64,000 bases of DNA from Archivesica marissinica (lineage: Eukaryota; Mollusca; Bivalvia; Venerida; Vesicomyidae): positions 50,517,833 to 50,581,832 of the forward strand of contig CM026404.1 in assembly GCA_014843695.1 (NCBI GenBank), written 5' to 3'. Positions 36,422-47,600 of the stretch are shown here, piece after piece. A program made the position numbers and the translations under genes. Positions within the stretch are counted from its first letter, which is position 1, and each line of letters opens with the position of its first letter. The notes under the pieces were generated by a model that was not told where the DNA came from, searched no databases, and was given only the letters and a program-made list of their open reading frames with translations.

Positions 36422-37372
36422 GCAATATATAGTGAGACAGCTGTTCCCCTTGTAAATTAGCTGATAAACATGGATCGATAGTCAAACGCTAGCTTGATTT
36501 CAAAATAGATATACAGTAACTCGATATATAAATTGCAATATTAATAAGTCATTATTTGATTAAATGATCCTATTGTCCTACAAGACAGCTAAATATATTA
36601 CATTGTTCTTATTTTAAAATAGCATATGTATTGTACAGTATAATTAAGACAAAATACAAAGACAAAATCGTCATATTTCGTCCTATACTTTGCATGTAAT
36701 ATTTAGAAAAATACTGATGTGTGCCTGTTTTGTGCCCAAATAATCTTATTCTGATATGATTTTACAATAGTCTCCTACATGTATATGATATTCTTCATAC
36801 ATGTAATTATATCCATGGTCTTTTCAATGATGCAACGTATAATATAATAAGGTGTTATCTTCCACAGTATTCTTGGTGGTATATTGTATATCTCTGGAAG
36901 TTCTGGACAACTTAGTAAAAAGTGAAATTATGTTTCTATCTTTCCAGTAACACAAACGACGCGAATTGTACTAATAGTATGTCTTTTCACATTCTTGTAA
37001 TATCCCGTTTCGATAGCTAGCTATTGAGCAGAAATGAGTAGCTTTATGAAGTTAATTCTCAAAGCCTAATCATTTATATTTAACACATACGCCTCATTTC
37101 ACCATGCGATCATAGTTTACCTTTGGAGAATTATTAATTAAAATAAAACCATTCTTGAAAATAAGCGTCTCTAATTCCTCACTGGAAACTAGTAGAGACT
37201 GGTATGTGCTCATAGTATGAACATAATTATTTAATAATACAGTCGATCACATAAAAATAAACCTAAATGTTTAATATTATATTTAATTTGCATACCCAAC
37301 TACATGTATTATTACAGCTTTAAACATACATATGATAGTAGCAATATCTATCCTCACATGAAATAATTCAAC
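36422..37372. other. Intergenic AT-rich sequence
   Basis: I saw no gene, array or transposon terminus here. Confidence 0.4.
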
Positions 37373-37456
37373 ACATCCAGTTGGATTCGAACCTACAGCG
37401 GCGAGGGTCAAGTAATTTGTCAACGACCGGAACAACTTGGTCATGGAGGATAACTC
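37373..37456 (-). repeat. tRNA-like SINE head fragment
   Basis: Minus-strand head with TCCTCCATGACCAAGTTGTT and GCTGTAGGTTCGAATCCAAC (B box). It resembles the family B head but the body is missing. Confidence 0.5.
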
Positions 37457-37472
37457 CATGAATGTTAACAAA

Positions 37473-37694
37473 TTAACTCTTTCAACGCCGAATAAATTCA
37501 GAGCATGTGCAAACAACATAGATCCAGATCAGCCGCGGCGTAACGCCGCGTCTGATCAGGATCTGTGTTGTTTGCTATTCGGGTAGGTGCTTCAGCTCCA
37601 CAATCTGATCAGACGGCGCGTTCTGTTCTGTCTGATCAGGTTCTCTGTTTTTTGCAAAGTCGCTTTTATGCGACATTGGCGGTGAAAGAGTTAA
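37473..37694. mobile_element. TTAA-flanked palindromic MITE
   Basis: A 222-bp element with ends TTAACTCTTTCAACGCC and, inverted, TTAACTCTTTCACCGCC. The left half holds a long hairpin: GCAAACAACATAGATCCAGA pairs with TCAGGATCTGTGTTGTTTGC around the centre CGCGGCGTAACGCCGCG. TTAA ends suggest piggyBac-type mobilisation. Confidence 0.7.
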
Positions 37695-37798
37695 AGCATG
37701 TGAAACACATGTATCATACATAATTATCCGAGAGAAAACGTGTATGTACATAAAGAAATATTCACATATGCTTATTAATGCTCTACATTTGTACCATG

Positions 37799-37846
37799 CG
37801 GCGTCCATGTTCCAGTGGTAGAGCGTCAGAGTTGAGCTCGCAGTTA
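37799..37846 (+). repeat. SINE family C head fragment
   Basis: GCGGCGTCCATGTTCCAGTG followed by GTAGAGCGTCAGA matches the family C head. It breaks off before the B box. Confidence 0.5.
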
Positions 37847-37989
37847 TGCAGTACTTCTTAGATGACAGCTATTGTTGACACAGCGTCCATATGTCCAACA
37901 CGGTCCCTTTTCGATAAATAAACCTTTGTATATATTAGTAGGTATCATATCGCATACTCTAGATACTATACTATTACATGTACAATGTA

Positions 37990-38640
37990 TATGCATATTT
38001 ATAAACATGTCTTTGTAGCATGAACTGATTTCCAAATACACTTTGTCGGAAATGTCGATGTTTCCAAATAAATATGCAAGTAATCAATGAGACTGTATCG
38101 TGTATTTTTACGATGAACCCAAGATTCTGCCTTTCATTATAGTTATGATATCTGACAAGTATATTGGTAAATATTTCTTGATCAGGTAATGGCAAGGGGA
38201 GTCTGCAGAGTTGCCACAGGAACTGTTACTTCCTGTAGTCAATGTCCACTGTTATTGGCAGCATTCCGATAGAGTTTAGTGACATTTCATTATTCACATG
38301 TAATGGCAATCTTTGCATGTATTTAACGCACACCATATGAGCATGTTCTGGTTCTAAGATACTTGCTCTTGTTGTATAGTTCCATAGCACGCATCCATAT
38401 AACACCTTTGGTATAACTATTGTTTTATAAATATGTTAATGGGTTGAGGGTATTCGTGCTTATACCACTGTTTGAAATATTAAGAAGTGTCTCTCGCAAT
38501 TTAGCGCTTGCAGTATGCAATGAGTCATTTATCCTCATGTATTTATCATTGATAATTCCAAGGTGTACGTATTGCAGTCTATCAATAGGCTGACCATAAC
38601 TGTGTGTATAATAGCCAATGAGGCCATTATGGGACATTAC
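37990..38640 (-). pseudogene. LINE reverse transcriptase C-terminal relic 2
   Basis: Minus-strand translation gives RLQYVHLGIINDKYMRINDS, then LNPLTYL, a frameshift, KTIVIPKVLYGCVLWNY, HAHMVCVKYMQRLPLH, SIGMLPITVDIDYRK, stop, QFLWQLCRLPLPDQEIF. The run LGI..DK..R, NPLT.L, PKVLYGC.LW and FLWQLCRLP is typical of the region after the catalytic domain in mollusc CR1-like LINEs (from memory). It has one frameshift and one stop at least. Confidence 0.7.
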
Positions 38641-38682
38641 AGTTAGCTCAGTCGGTAAGAGCATTCGCACTGTAAATGTTAA
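38640..38682 (+). repeat. tRNA-like 5' half
   Basis: CAGTTAGCTCAGTCGGTAAG followed by AGCATTCGCACTGTAAATG has the D-arm and anticodon-stem layout of a tRNA. It ends at the anticodon side. It is probably a truncated SINE head. Confidence 0.35.
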
Positions 38683-39036
38683 CATAACAAGACTTTATAT
38701 TTGTCTTCTTAGCCATTTAAATTAGTCTGCGTGTACATTGTTATCTGTTATTGTGGATGTCGGTCAAATAGCGTATGATGATACAATTTAATTCGATTTT
38801 ATTTATTTGGAACAGTGTGGTCTAACTGGTATTTTTTTCAGAAACATGACCAATCGGCCTTATTATATGATCTGATCATGCGCAATGCATGTGTAGGCGG
38901 CGGTCCGACTCAATATTGACTTGACTTTGTATAATCTCTCATAAGAGCACATAGGAATATGTTGTATATTCTGACAATAAAAACTTATAAACTTGTAAAC
39001 TTGTAACAGTAACCATTTTTATAGAAAAACACAAAA

Positions 39037-39071
39037 TAATATATATATATATATACATATATATATACATA
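39037..39071. repeat. AT microsatellite
   Basis: Short run of alternating AT with two interruptions (ATATATATATATACATATAT). Confidence 0.8.
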
Positions 39072-39108
39072 TGAAGTAGACAATGCACACATTAGCAATT
39101 TGATAAGA

Positions 39109-39478
39109 CTAGACTTGATTTGAATAGAGTGATTGGCGTAGATGCGTAATTGCATAGCAAGCATTGCTGGCCAGTTTATATATTCCAGCATCTCTTGAAA
39201 ATCCTAGTAGAATTTCTAAGAGTTCATTTTCCGATCTGGGGGGTTGGTTCCCTATTTCTTGTATTCTCTGGTAGACTGGTAGAAGTGCCGAGCATCTCGT
39301 TAGTTGTAGGGCTGGGCATCTGAGTAGCATATGTGCAGAATCTTCAGGCTCAAGTAGGCAAAGGCGGCAGTTTGGGCTTTCTTTGTAGAATTTGGCTCTA
39401 TGTTTCTGCAGTGTGAATGTTTCTGTTAGGATTCTGGCTTGAAGTCTTGCTCTGTCAACAGCATATATATGGGTTCAT
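39109..39478 (-). pseudogene. Retrotransposon C-terminal zinc-knuckle relic
   Basis: A 5'-truncated open frame of about 120 codons on the minus strand: DRARLQARILTETFTLQKHR, AKFYKESPNCRLCLLEPEDS, AHMLLRCPALQLTRCSALLP. The motif CRLC-x-EPEDSAHMLLRCP (C-x2-C...H-x4-C) is the zinc-binding tail after the reverse transcriptase in many non-LTR elements. It ends about 165 bp before the PRDX5 start, so it borders or overlaps the PRDX5 promoter. It is free of stops over its length. Confidence 0.7.
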
Positions 39479-39642
39479 TTCAACATGTTCCCATGATGGT
39501 ATTTCCTTATACTGTATGGAGTAAGACATATTTTCAATATATAAACGTTCTTGTATCACCCAGATGGCATATGCTAGTAAAACAAGTCTGACCAAATTGA
39601 TATTAAAGATAGGAGGTAGTCAACAATAGTTATACGTCAATC

Positions 39643-39747
39643 ATGCACACACGGTTATTATCCCAGGCTTATCGGATTGTCACGTGCAGTTCTAGTGTTA
39701 TACGTGGATTCAGAACTAACCAGGCATTAGTCATGGCACCAATCAAG
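39643..39747 (+). CDS. PRDX5: Peroxiredoxin-5, exon 1: presequence and MAPIK start
   Basis: Thirty-five codons ending at donor AATCAAG|GTACAT. Two in-frame starts are present. The downstream ATG at 39733 gives MAPIK, identical to the start of mature human PRDX5. The upstream ATG at 39643 adds 30 residues, MHTRLLSQAYRIVTCSSSVI then RGFRTNQALV. This extension has four arginines, many serines and no acidic residue, as expected of a mitochondrial targeting presequence. An in-frame TAG at 39610 shows the frame does not extend further 5'. In vertebrates the long form goes to mitochondria and the short form to cytosol, peroxisomes or nucleus; the same dual use is inferred here. The upstream flank holds a LINE relic ending about 165 bp before the first ATG. 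No TATA box was obvious to me. Confidence 0.85.
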
Positions 39748-41235
39748 GTACATTTTCGTCTAATTTGCGTTCAGACACCGCTATTGCAATTTCCATAGGC
39801 CACCATTAATGGCATTATAACACACAGTGCCATTAGATAAATAGTTTGGCACAGAAGACAGTAGTTTTCAACAGACTGGCCTTTGAGCCACAGGAAATTG
39901 TCAAATTTCAATATGGTTGACAAATTGCATTTTTTAATTTCCCAATAATCACCCACCTACTCTGAAGGTAATTTTGAATGGCGAAACTCTGCCTTGAAAG
40001 TTAAACGTTGATTTCTTGTATAATATTGTGTCAAGAGATGTTATATACTGTGCATAATTCAAACAACGGTATGTGTGTTAATCTAAATCTACTTTTTAGA
40101 TTCATATAAAATATGCTACACATAATTTAGCAACCACCACGCATCTTTACTGCGCAATCGGTGTTCCGATAAAAAACTGACCCCAAAATATGTCCTGTGT
40201 ATTACGGTCTTGTATGAACAGAGCAAAGGCTTTCCGATTGAAATATTTGCATAAGTGGTAGGAGATATGACCAAATATGGCGTATATGCCCATTTGGCTG
40301 TTACGCAGTATATATTTACAGTTCAAAACCGAAAGTGAAAATTTCAAATATCATAAATTTGTCCAAAACGGCCATATACGCTAATGAAATTGGTATTTTA
40401 TGATATATATATCAGTATTCTTTTCATTCTGGGCACTTCCAAGAATGTAATTTGACGTATATCCTGTGTATTTGGCTCGCATCCGAGTGACATGACAAGT
40501 CTCACCTGACAAGGGAAGTAATCAAACTTAACTATTACCAATATTCCACTTCCGCCGTCGTAATCGTAATTCATGCAGAGTAAAAAAAACATTAAAATAT
40601 TGCAAAGTGTGTCCTTCTCTCAAGCTCGATTGAGGTATAAATAGATACGGTATTGTGGTTTGGAATAAATGCAAATATGCATTTGCGCTCACTGAAGATT
40701 AATTAGCTTGTATTTGCAATTTTCTAAAATCAAAATGGCTGTTCGTACACAGTTCATTCGTACTCGGTTACCGTACACCGTTCATTCGTACTCGGTTACG
40801 AGTCGGTATATTAAAACTATATTAATTTATAAGTGTGTTGTAAGTACTGTGTGCATAAAATTGTTACAGAACAGGTGAGAAATTTTTATAGAAGAACATA
40901 ACACTGACTACTATGTAGAATACCGTTTCATGATCAAGTAATAAGCTGGGGTCAACATTTTTAAGAAATTGAAAATCAAGCCTTTTCTGACTGCAATTTT
41001 TCATCATTTACAAGTCCATTAATTTCAAAATTTGTGGTGTAACAAAGTTAAACTATACATTTTTGCAAATGGTTTGATGAGATCTACCAGAAAATGTATA
41101 GTTTTACATGTATTATAGCTGTTAATAAAATCATTGAATGTTGCTACATAATTGAGGTTTAGCGTTTAGACTTTGAAAAATGCCTGGATAGTAAACAGGT
41201 AAAATGTCACATTTTTCAAGTCTAAATATTCTTTA
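39748..41235. other. PRDX5 intron 1, repeat-poor part
   Basis: AT-rich intron. It holds a 30-bp imperfect duplication at 40.74-40.80 kb (TTCATTCGTACTCGGTTAC twice) and an inverted repeat at 41.16-41.23 kb (TAGACTTTGAAAAATG with CATTTTTCAAGTCTA). A relative of the latter occurs near 33.28 kb. No exon was seen. Confidence 0.4.
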
Positions 41236-44020
41236 GCAATCTCCAAGGTCACACTCAATGTTCTTTGTTTCCTCTCCATACAGTGACAATCTCCAAGGCC
41301 ATACATAATGTTGTTTGTCCAGCTCCTTACAGTCACAATCTCCAAGGTCACACTCAATGTTGTTTGTCTATCTCCCTACAGTCACAACCTCCAAGGCCGC
41401 ACTCAATGTTGTTTGTCTATCTCCTTACAGTCACAATCTCCAAGGTCACACTCAATGGTGTTTGTTTCCTCTCCATACAGTGACAATCTCCAAGGTCACA
41501 CTCAATGTTGTTTGTCTATCTCCTTACAGTGACAATCTCCAAGGTCACACTCAAATGTTGTTTGTCTATCTCCTTAGTCACAATCTCCAAGGTCACACAC
41601 AATGTTGTTTGTCTATCTCCCTACAGTCACAACCTCCACAAGGCCGCACTCAATGTTGTTTGTTTCCTCTCCATACAGTGACAATCTCCAAGGCCACACT
41701 CAATGTTGTTTGTCTATCACCTTAGTTTAAACTTATTTATTGTTCTTCTTTTGTACAAAGGGCATATATGCATCAAAATTATATAAACACACCGAAGTTA
41801 CAGGAAGATAACAAAGGATTGGAAAACAAGATAAATACAATCTTATATAAATTCCTCTCTATCTCCTTACAGTCACAATCTCCAAGGTCACACTCAATGT
41901 TCTTTGTCTATCTCCTTACAGTCACAATCTCCAAGGTCACACTCAATGGTGTTTGTTTCCTCTCCATACAGTGACAATCTCCAGGGTCACACTCAATGTT
42001 GTTTGTCTATCTCCATACAGTGACAATCTCCAAGGCCACACTCAATGTTGTTTGTTTCCTCTCCATACAGTGACAATCTCCAAGGTCACACTCAATGTTG
42101 TTTGTCTATCTCCTTACAGTGACAATCTCCAAGGCCACACCCGATGCTGTGTGTATATCTCCGTACAGTCACAACCTCCAAGGCCACACCCAATAATGTT
42201 TGTCTGTCTCCTTACAGTCACAATCCACAAGGCCATACTCAATTCTGCTTGTTTATCTCCATACAGTCACAATCTCCAAAGCCACACCCAATACTGGTTG
42301 GTTTATCTCCATACATCCACAATCTCCAAGGCCACACTCAATACTGGTTGGTTTATCTCCATACATCCACAATCTCCAAAGCCACACCCAATACTGGTTG
42401 GTTTATCTCCATACATCCACAATCTCCAAGGCCACACTCAATACTGTTTGGTTTATCTCCATACATCCACAATACACAAGGCCATACTCAATTCTGTTTG
42501 TCTATCTCCATAGAGCAGCAACCTCCAAGGCCACATTCAATGTTGTTTTTCTCTCCAAACAGCAACAATCTCCAAGGCCACACTCAATATTGTTTGTTCT
42601 ATCTGCATACAGTGACAATCTCCAAGGCCACACTCAATGTTGTTTGGTCTTACTCCATACAGCCACAATCTCAATGCTGTTTTTTGTCTCTAAACAGCAA
42701 CAAACTCCAAGGTTACATTCAATGTTGTTTTTCTCTCCAAACAGCGACAATCTCCAAGGCCACACTCAATCAATGTTGTTTGTACTATCTGCATACAGTG
42801 ACAATCCCCAAGGCCACACTCAACGTTGTTTGTACTATTTGCATACAGTGACAATCCCCAAGGTCACACTCAACGTTGTTTGTACTATTTGCATACAGTG
42901 ACAATCTCCAAGGCCACATTCAATATTGTTTGTTCTATCTGCATACAGTGACAACCTCCAAGGCCACACTCAATGTTGTGTGTTCTCTCTCCATACAGTC
43001 ACAATCTCCAATGCCACACTTAATGGTGTTTGTTCTCTCCATACAGTCACAATCTCCAAGGCCACACTCAATGTTGTTTGGTCTTACTCCATACAGCCAC
43101 AATCTTAATGCTTTTTTTTTCTCTCCAAACAGCAACAATCTCCAAGGTTACAATCAATGTTGTGTGTTCTCTCTCCATACAGTCACAATCTCCAATGCCA
43201 CACTTAATGGTGTTTGTTCTCTCTCCATACAGTCACAATCTCCAAGGTCACACCCAATACTGTTTGGTTTATCTTCATACATTGAATACACAAGGCCACA
43301 CCCAATACTGGTTGGTTTATCACCATACATTGACAATACACAAGGCCACACCCAATACTGGTTGGTTTAACTCCATACATCCACAATCTCCAAGGCCACA
43401 CCCAATACTGTTTGGTTTATCACCATACAGTCACAATCTCCAAGGCCACACTCAATACTGGTTGGTTTATCTCCATACATCCACAATACACAAGGCCATA
43501 CTCAATTCTGTTTGTCTATCTCCATAGAGCAGCAACCTCCAAGGCCACATTCAATGTTGTTTTTCTCTCCTAACAGCGACAATCTCCAAGGCCACACTCA
43601 ATGTTGTTTGGTCTTACTCCATACAGCCACAATCTCTACTGTTTTTTGTCTCTAAACAGCAACAATCTCCAAGGTTCCATTCAATGTTGTTTGTACTATC
43701 TGCATACAGTGACAATCTCCAAGGCCACACTCAACGTTGTTTGTACTATTTGCATACAGTGACAATCCCCAAGGCCACACTCAATGTTGTTTGGTCTTAC
43801 TCCATACAGCCACAATCTTAATGCTTTTTTTCTCTCTCCAAACAGCAACAATCTCCAAGGTCACAATCAATGTTGTGTGTTCTCTCTCCATACAGTCACA
43901 ATCTCCAAGGTCACAATCAATGCTGTTTGTTCTCTCTCCATACAGTCGCAATCTCCAAGGACACACTCAATGTTGTTTTTATTCTCTCCATACACCCACA
44001 ATCTCCAAAGCACTCCATGC
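41236..44020. repeat. Tandem array 10, about 49-bp unit with acceptor sites
   Basis: About 55 copies of a unit containing CACAATCTCCAAGGCCACAC, TCAATGTTGTTTGTCTATCT and CCTTACAG. On the plus strand, the sense of PRDX5, most units end in a pyrimidine-rich tract followed by TACAG, which is a splice acceptor pattern. It lies in intron 1 and stops about 110 bp before exon 2. Confidence 0.95.
41727..41858. mobile_element. Insertion in array 10
   Basis: About 130 bp of non-repeat sequence beginning GTTTAAACTTATTTATTG. It interrupts array 10 between CTATCACCTTA and CTATCTCCTTA, a possible 11-bp target duplication with one mismatch. Since the target is itself repeated, the duplication is uncertain. 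Its first bases match the insertion at 31713. Confidence 0.5.
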
Positions 44021-44127
44021 TGTTTGCTCCACTGCACAAAATGTATAATAATCCATAATATTATGATGTTGCTACCTAAATAACTTAAAATAATATAACA
44101 TATAACATAACATAATTATTCCTAAAG

Positions 44128-44262
44128 GTTGGAGATTCGCTCCCCAATGTAAATTTGTATGAAGATGATCCAGGGAAAAAAGTGAACACCATAAAAGAAT
44201 TTGGCAAGGGCAAGCACGTGATTGTAGCTATAGTTGGCGCCTTTACTCCTACATGTCAAGTG
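44128..44262 (+). CDS. PRDX5: Peroxiredoxin-5, exon 2: peroxidatic cysteine
   Basis: Forty-five codons, phase 0 at both ends, acceptor ATTATTCCTAAAG|GTTGG (weak pyrimidine tract) and donor CAAGTG|GTAAGT. It reads VGDSLPNVNLYEDDPGKKVN, TIKEFGKGKHVIVAIVGAFT and PTCQV. This is the N-terminal thioredoxin-fold strand, helix and active-site loop of the atypical 2-Cys peroxiredoxins, which reduce hydrogen peroxide, alkyl peroxides and peroxynitrite. The peroxidatic cysteine codon is at 44254-44256; it is C48 of the short form, equal to human C47 counted without methionine. The family motif PxxxTxxC is VxxxTxxC here, because the proline position is GTT at 44233-44235. The residue after cysteine is Gln rather than the usual Ser. 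The exon's last bases and donor are repeated seven more times just downstream. Confidence 0.92.
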
Positions 44263-44660
44263 GTAAGTCTCATACAGGCATTTCTGTCGTTGATGCCTTC
44301 ACCCCTACATATCCAGTGGTAAGTCTCATGCAGGCATTTCTGTCATTGATGCCTTCACCCCTACATATCCAGTGGTAAGTCTCATGCAGGCATTACTGTC
44401 GTTGATGCCTTCACCCCTACATATCCAGTGGTAAGTCTCATGCAGGCATTACTGTCATTGATGCCTTCACCCCTACATATCCAGTGGTAAGTCTCATGCA
44501 GGCATTACTGTCATTGATGCCTTCACCCCTACATATCCAGTGGTAAGTCCCAGGCAGGTATTTCTGTGCTTGATGCCTTCACCCTACATGTCAAGTGGTA
44601 AGTCCCATGCAGGCAATTCTGTGCTTGATGCCTTTAGCCCTACATATCCAGTGGTAAGTG
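44263..44660 (+). repeat. Array 11: repeated exon 2 end plus donor, 56-bp unit
   Basis: The last 27 or so bases of exon 2 plus its donor recur seven times: donors GTGGTAAGT at 44319, 44375, 44431, 44487, 44543, 44598 and 44654, after the true one at 44263. The copied exon part reads GATGCCTTCACCCCTACATA TCCAGTG. TGT of the peroxidatic cysteine is TAT in most copies, but the copy ending at 44597 keeps ACATGTCAAGTG. Confidence 0.93.
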
Positions 44661-44689
44661 GGGGGGATCCCTGCAAGGTATACTAACAT

Positions 44690-47600
44690 TAGTAGGGGGT
44701 CCCTAAAAAGTCTGATAATATTTGTGGGAGAATCCCTGCACGACTGCAATGTCTACTAACATTGGTGGGAGGATCTCTGCAAGAGTGTAAGGTATACTAT
44801 CATTGGTGGGAGGATCCCTGCAAGAGTGTAAGGTATACTAGCATTGGTGGGAGGATCTCTGCAAGAGTGTAAGGTATACTATCATTGGTGGGAGGATCTC
44901 TGCAAGAGTGTAAGGTATACTAGCATTGGTGGGGGGATCTCTGCAAGAGTGTAAGGTATACTAGCATTGGTGGGAGGATCTCTGCAAGAGTGTAAGGTAT
45001 ACTAGCATTGGTGGGGGGATCTCTGCAAGAGTGTAAGGTATACTAGCATTGGTGGGAGGATCTCTGCAAGAGTGTAAGGTATACTATCATTGGTGGGAGG
45101 ATCTCTGCAAGAGTGTAAGGTATACTAGCATTGGTAGGAGGATCTCTGCAAGAGTGTAAGGTATACTAGCATTGGTGGGAGGATCTCTGCAAGAGTGCAA
45201 GGTATACTATCACAGCAGGTGGGAGGATCTCTGCAAGAGTGTAAGGTATACTATCACAGGTGGGAGGATCTCTGCAAGAGTGTAAGGTATACTAGCATTG
45301 GTGGGGGGATCTCTGCAAGAGTGTAAGGTATACTAGCATTGGTGGGGGGATCTCTGCAAGAGTGTAAGGTATACTATCACAGGTGGGAGGATCTCTGCAA
45401 GAGTGCAAGGTATACTAGCATTGGTGGGAGGATCTCTGCAAGAGTGTAAGGTATACTATCATTGGTGGGAGGATCTCTGCAAGAGTGTAAGGTATACTAT
45501 CATTGGTGGGAGGATCTCTGCAAGAGTGCAAGGTATACTAGCATTGGTGGGGGGATCCCTGCAAGCGTGTAAGGTATACTATCACAGGTGGGAGGATCTC
45601 TGCAAGAGTGTAAGGTATACTAGCATTGGTGGGAGGATCCCTGCAAGAGTGTAAGGTATACTAGCATTGGTGGGGGGGGATCCCTGCCAGAGTGTAAGGT
45701 ATACTAGCATTGGTGGGAGGATCCCTGCTAGAGTGTAAGGTATACTATCACAGGTGGGAGGATCCCTGCAAGAGTGTAAGGTATACTATCACAGGTGGGA
45801 GGATCCCAGCAAGAGTGCAAGGTATACTATCACAGATGGGAGGATCTCTGCAAGAGTGCAAGGTATACTATCACAGATGGGAGGATCCCAGCAAGAGTGC
45901 AAGGTATACTATCACAGATGGGAGGATCCCAGCAAGAGTGCAAGGTATACTATCACAGATGGGAGGATCTCTGCAAGAGTGCAAGGTATACTAGCATTGG
46001 TGGGAGGATCCCTACAAGAGTGTAAGGTATACTAGCATTGGTGGGAGGATCTCTGCAAGAGTGCAAGGTATACTATCACAGGTGGGAGGATCCCTGCTAG
46101 AGTGTAAGGTATACTATCACAGGTGGGAGGATCCCTGCTAGAGTGTAAGGTATACTATCACAGGTGGGAGGATCCCTGCCAGAGTGTAAGGTATACTAGC
46201 ACAGGTGGGAGGATCCCTGCTAGAGTGTAAGGTATACTATCACAGGTGGGAGGATCCCTGCCAGAGTGTAAGGTATACTAGCATTGGTGGGAGGATCCCT
46301 GCTAGAGTGTACGGTATACTAGCATTGGTGGGAGGATCCCTGCCAGAGTGTAAGGTATACTAGCATTGGTGGGAGGATCCCTGCCAGAGTGTAAGGTATA
46401 CTAGCATTGGTGGGAGGATCCCTGCAAGAGTGTAAGGTATACTAGCATTGGTGGGAGGATCTCTGCAAGAGTGTAAGGTATACTAGCATTGGTGGGAGGA
46501 TCTCTGCAAGAGTGCAAGGTATACTATCACAGGTGGGAGGATCTCTGCAAGAGTGTAAGGTATACTAGCATTGGTGGGGGGGATCCCTGCCAGAGTGTAA
46601 GGTATACTAGCATTGGTGGGAGGATCCCTGCTAGAGTGTAAGGTATACTATCACAGGTGGGAGGATCCCTGCAAGAGTGTAAGGTATACTATCACAGGTG
46701 GGAGGATCCCAGCAAGAGTGCAAGGTATACTATCACAGATGGGAGGATCTCTGCAAGAGTGCAAGGTATACTATCACAGATGGGAGGATCCCAGCAAGAG
46801 TGCAAGGTATACTATCACAGATGGGAGGATCTCTGCAAGAGTGCAAGGTATACTAGCATTGGTGGGAGGATCCCTACAAGAGTGTAAGGTATACTAGCAT
46901 TGGTGGGAGGATCTCTGCAAGAGTGCAAGGTATACTATCACAGGTGGGAGGATCCCTGCTAGAGTGTAAGGTATACTATCACAGGTGGGAGGATCCCTGC
47001 TAGAGTGTAAGGTATACTATCACAGGTGGGAGGATCCCTGCCAGAGTGTAAGGTATACTAGCACAGGTGGGAGGATCCCTGCTAGAGTGTAAGGTATACT
47101 ATCACAGGTGGGAGGATCCCTGCCAGAGTGTAAGGTATACTAGCATTGGTGGGAGGATCCCTGCTAGAGTGTAAGGTATACTAGCATTGGTGGGAGGATC
47201 CCTGCCAGAGTGTAAGGTATACTAGCATTGGTGGGAGGATCCCTGCCAGAGTGTAAGGTATACTAGCATTGGTGGGAGGATCCCTGCCAGAGTGTAAGGT
47301 ATACTAGCATTGGTGGGAGGATCCCTGCCAGAGTGTAAGGTATACTAGCATTGGTGGGAGGATCCCTGCAAGAGTGTAAGGTATACTAGCATTGGTGGGA
47401 GGATCTCTGCAAGAGTGTAAGGTATACTAGCATTGGTGGGAGGATCTCTGCAAGAGTGCAAGGTATACTATCACAGGTGGGAGGATCTCTGCAAGAGTGT
47501 AAGGTATACTAGCATTGGTGGGGGGGATCCCTGCCAGAGTGTAAGGTATACTAGCATTGGTGGGAGGATCCCTGCTAGAGTGTAAGGTATACTATCACAG

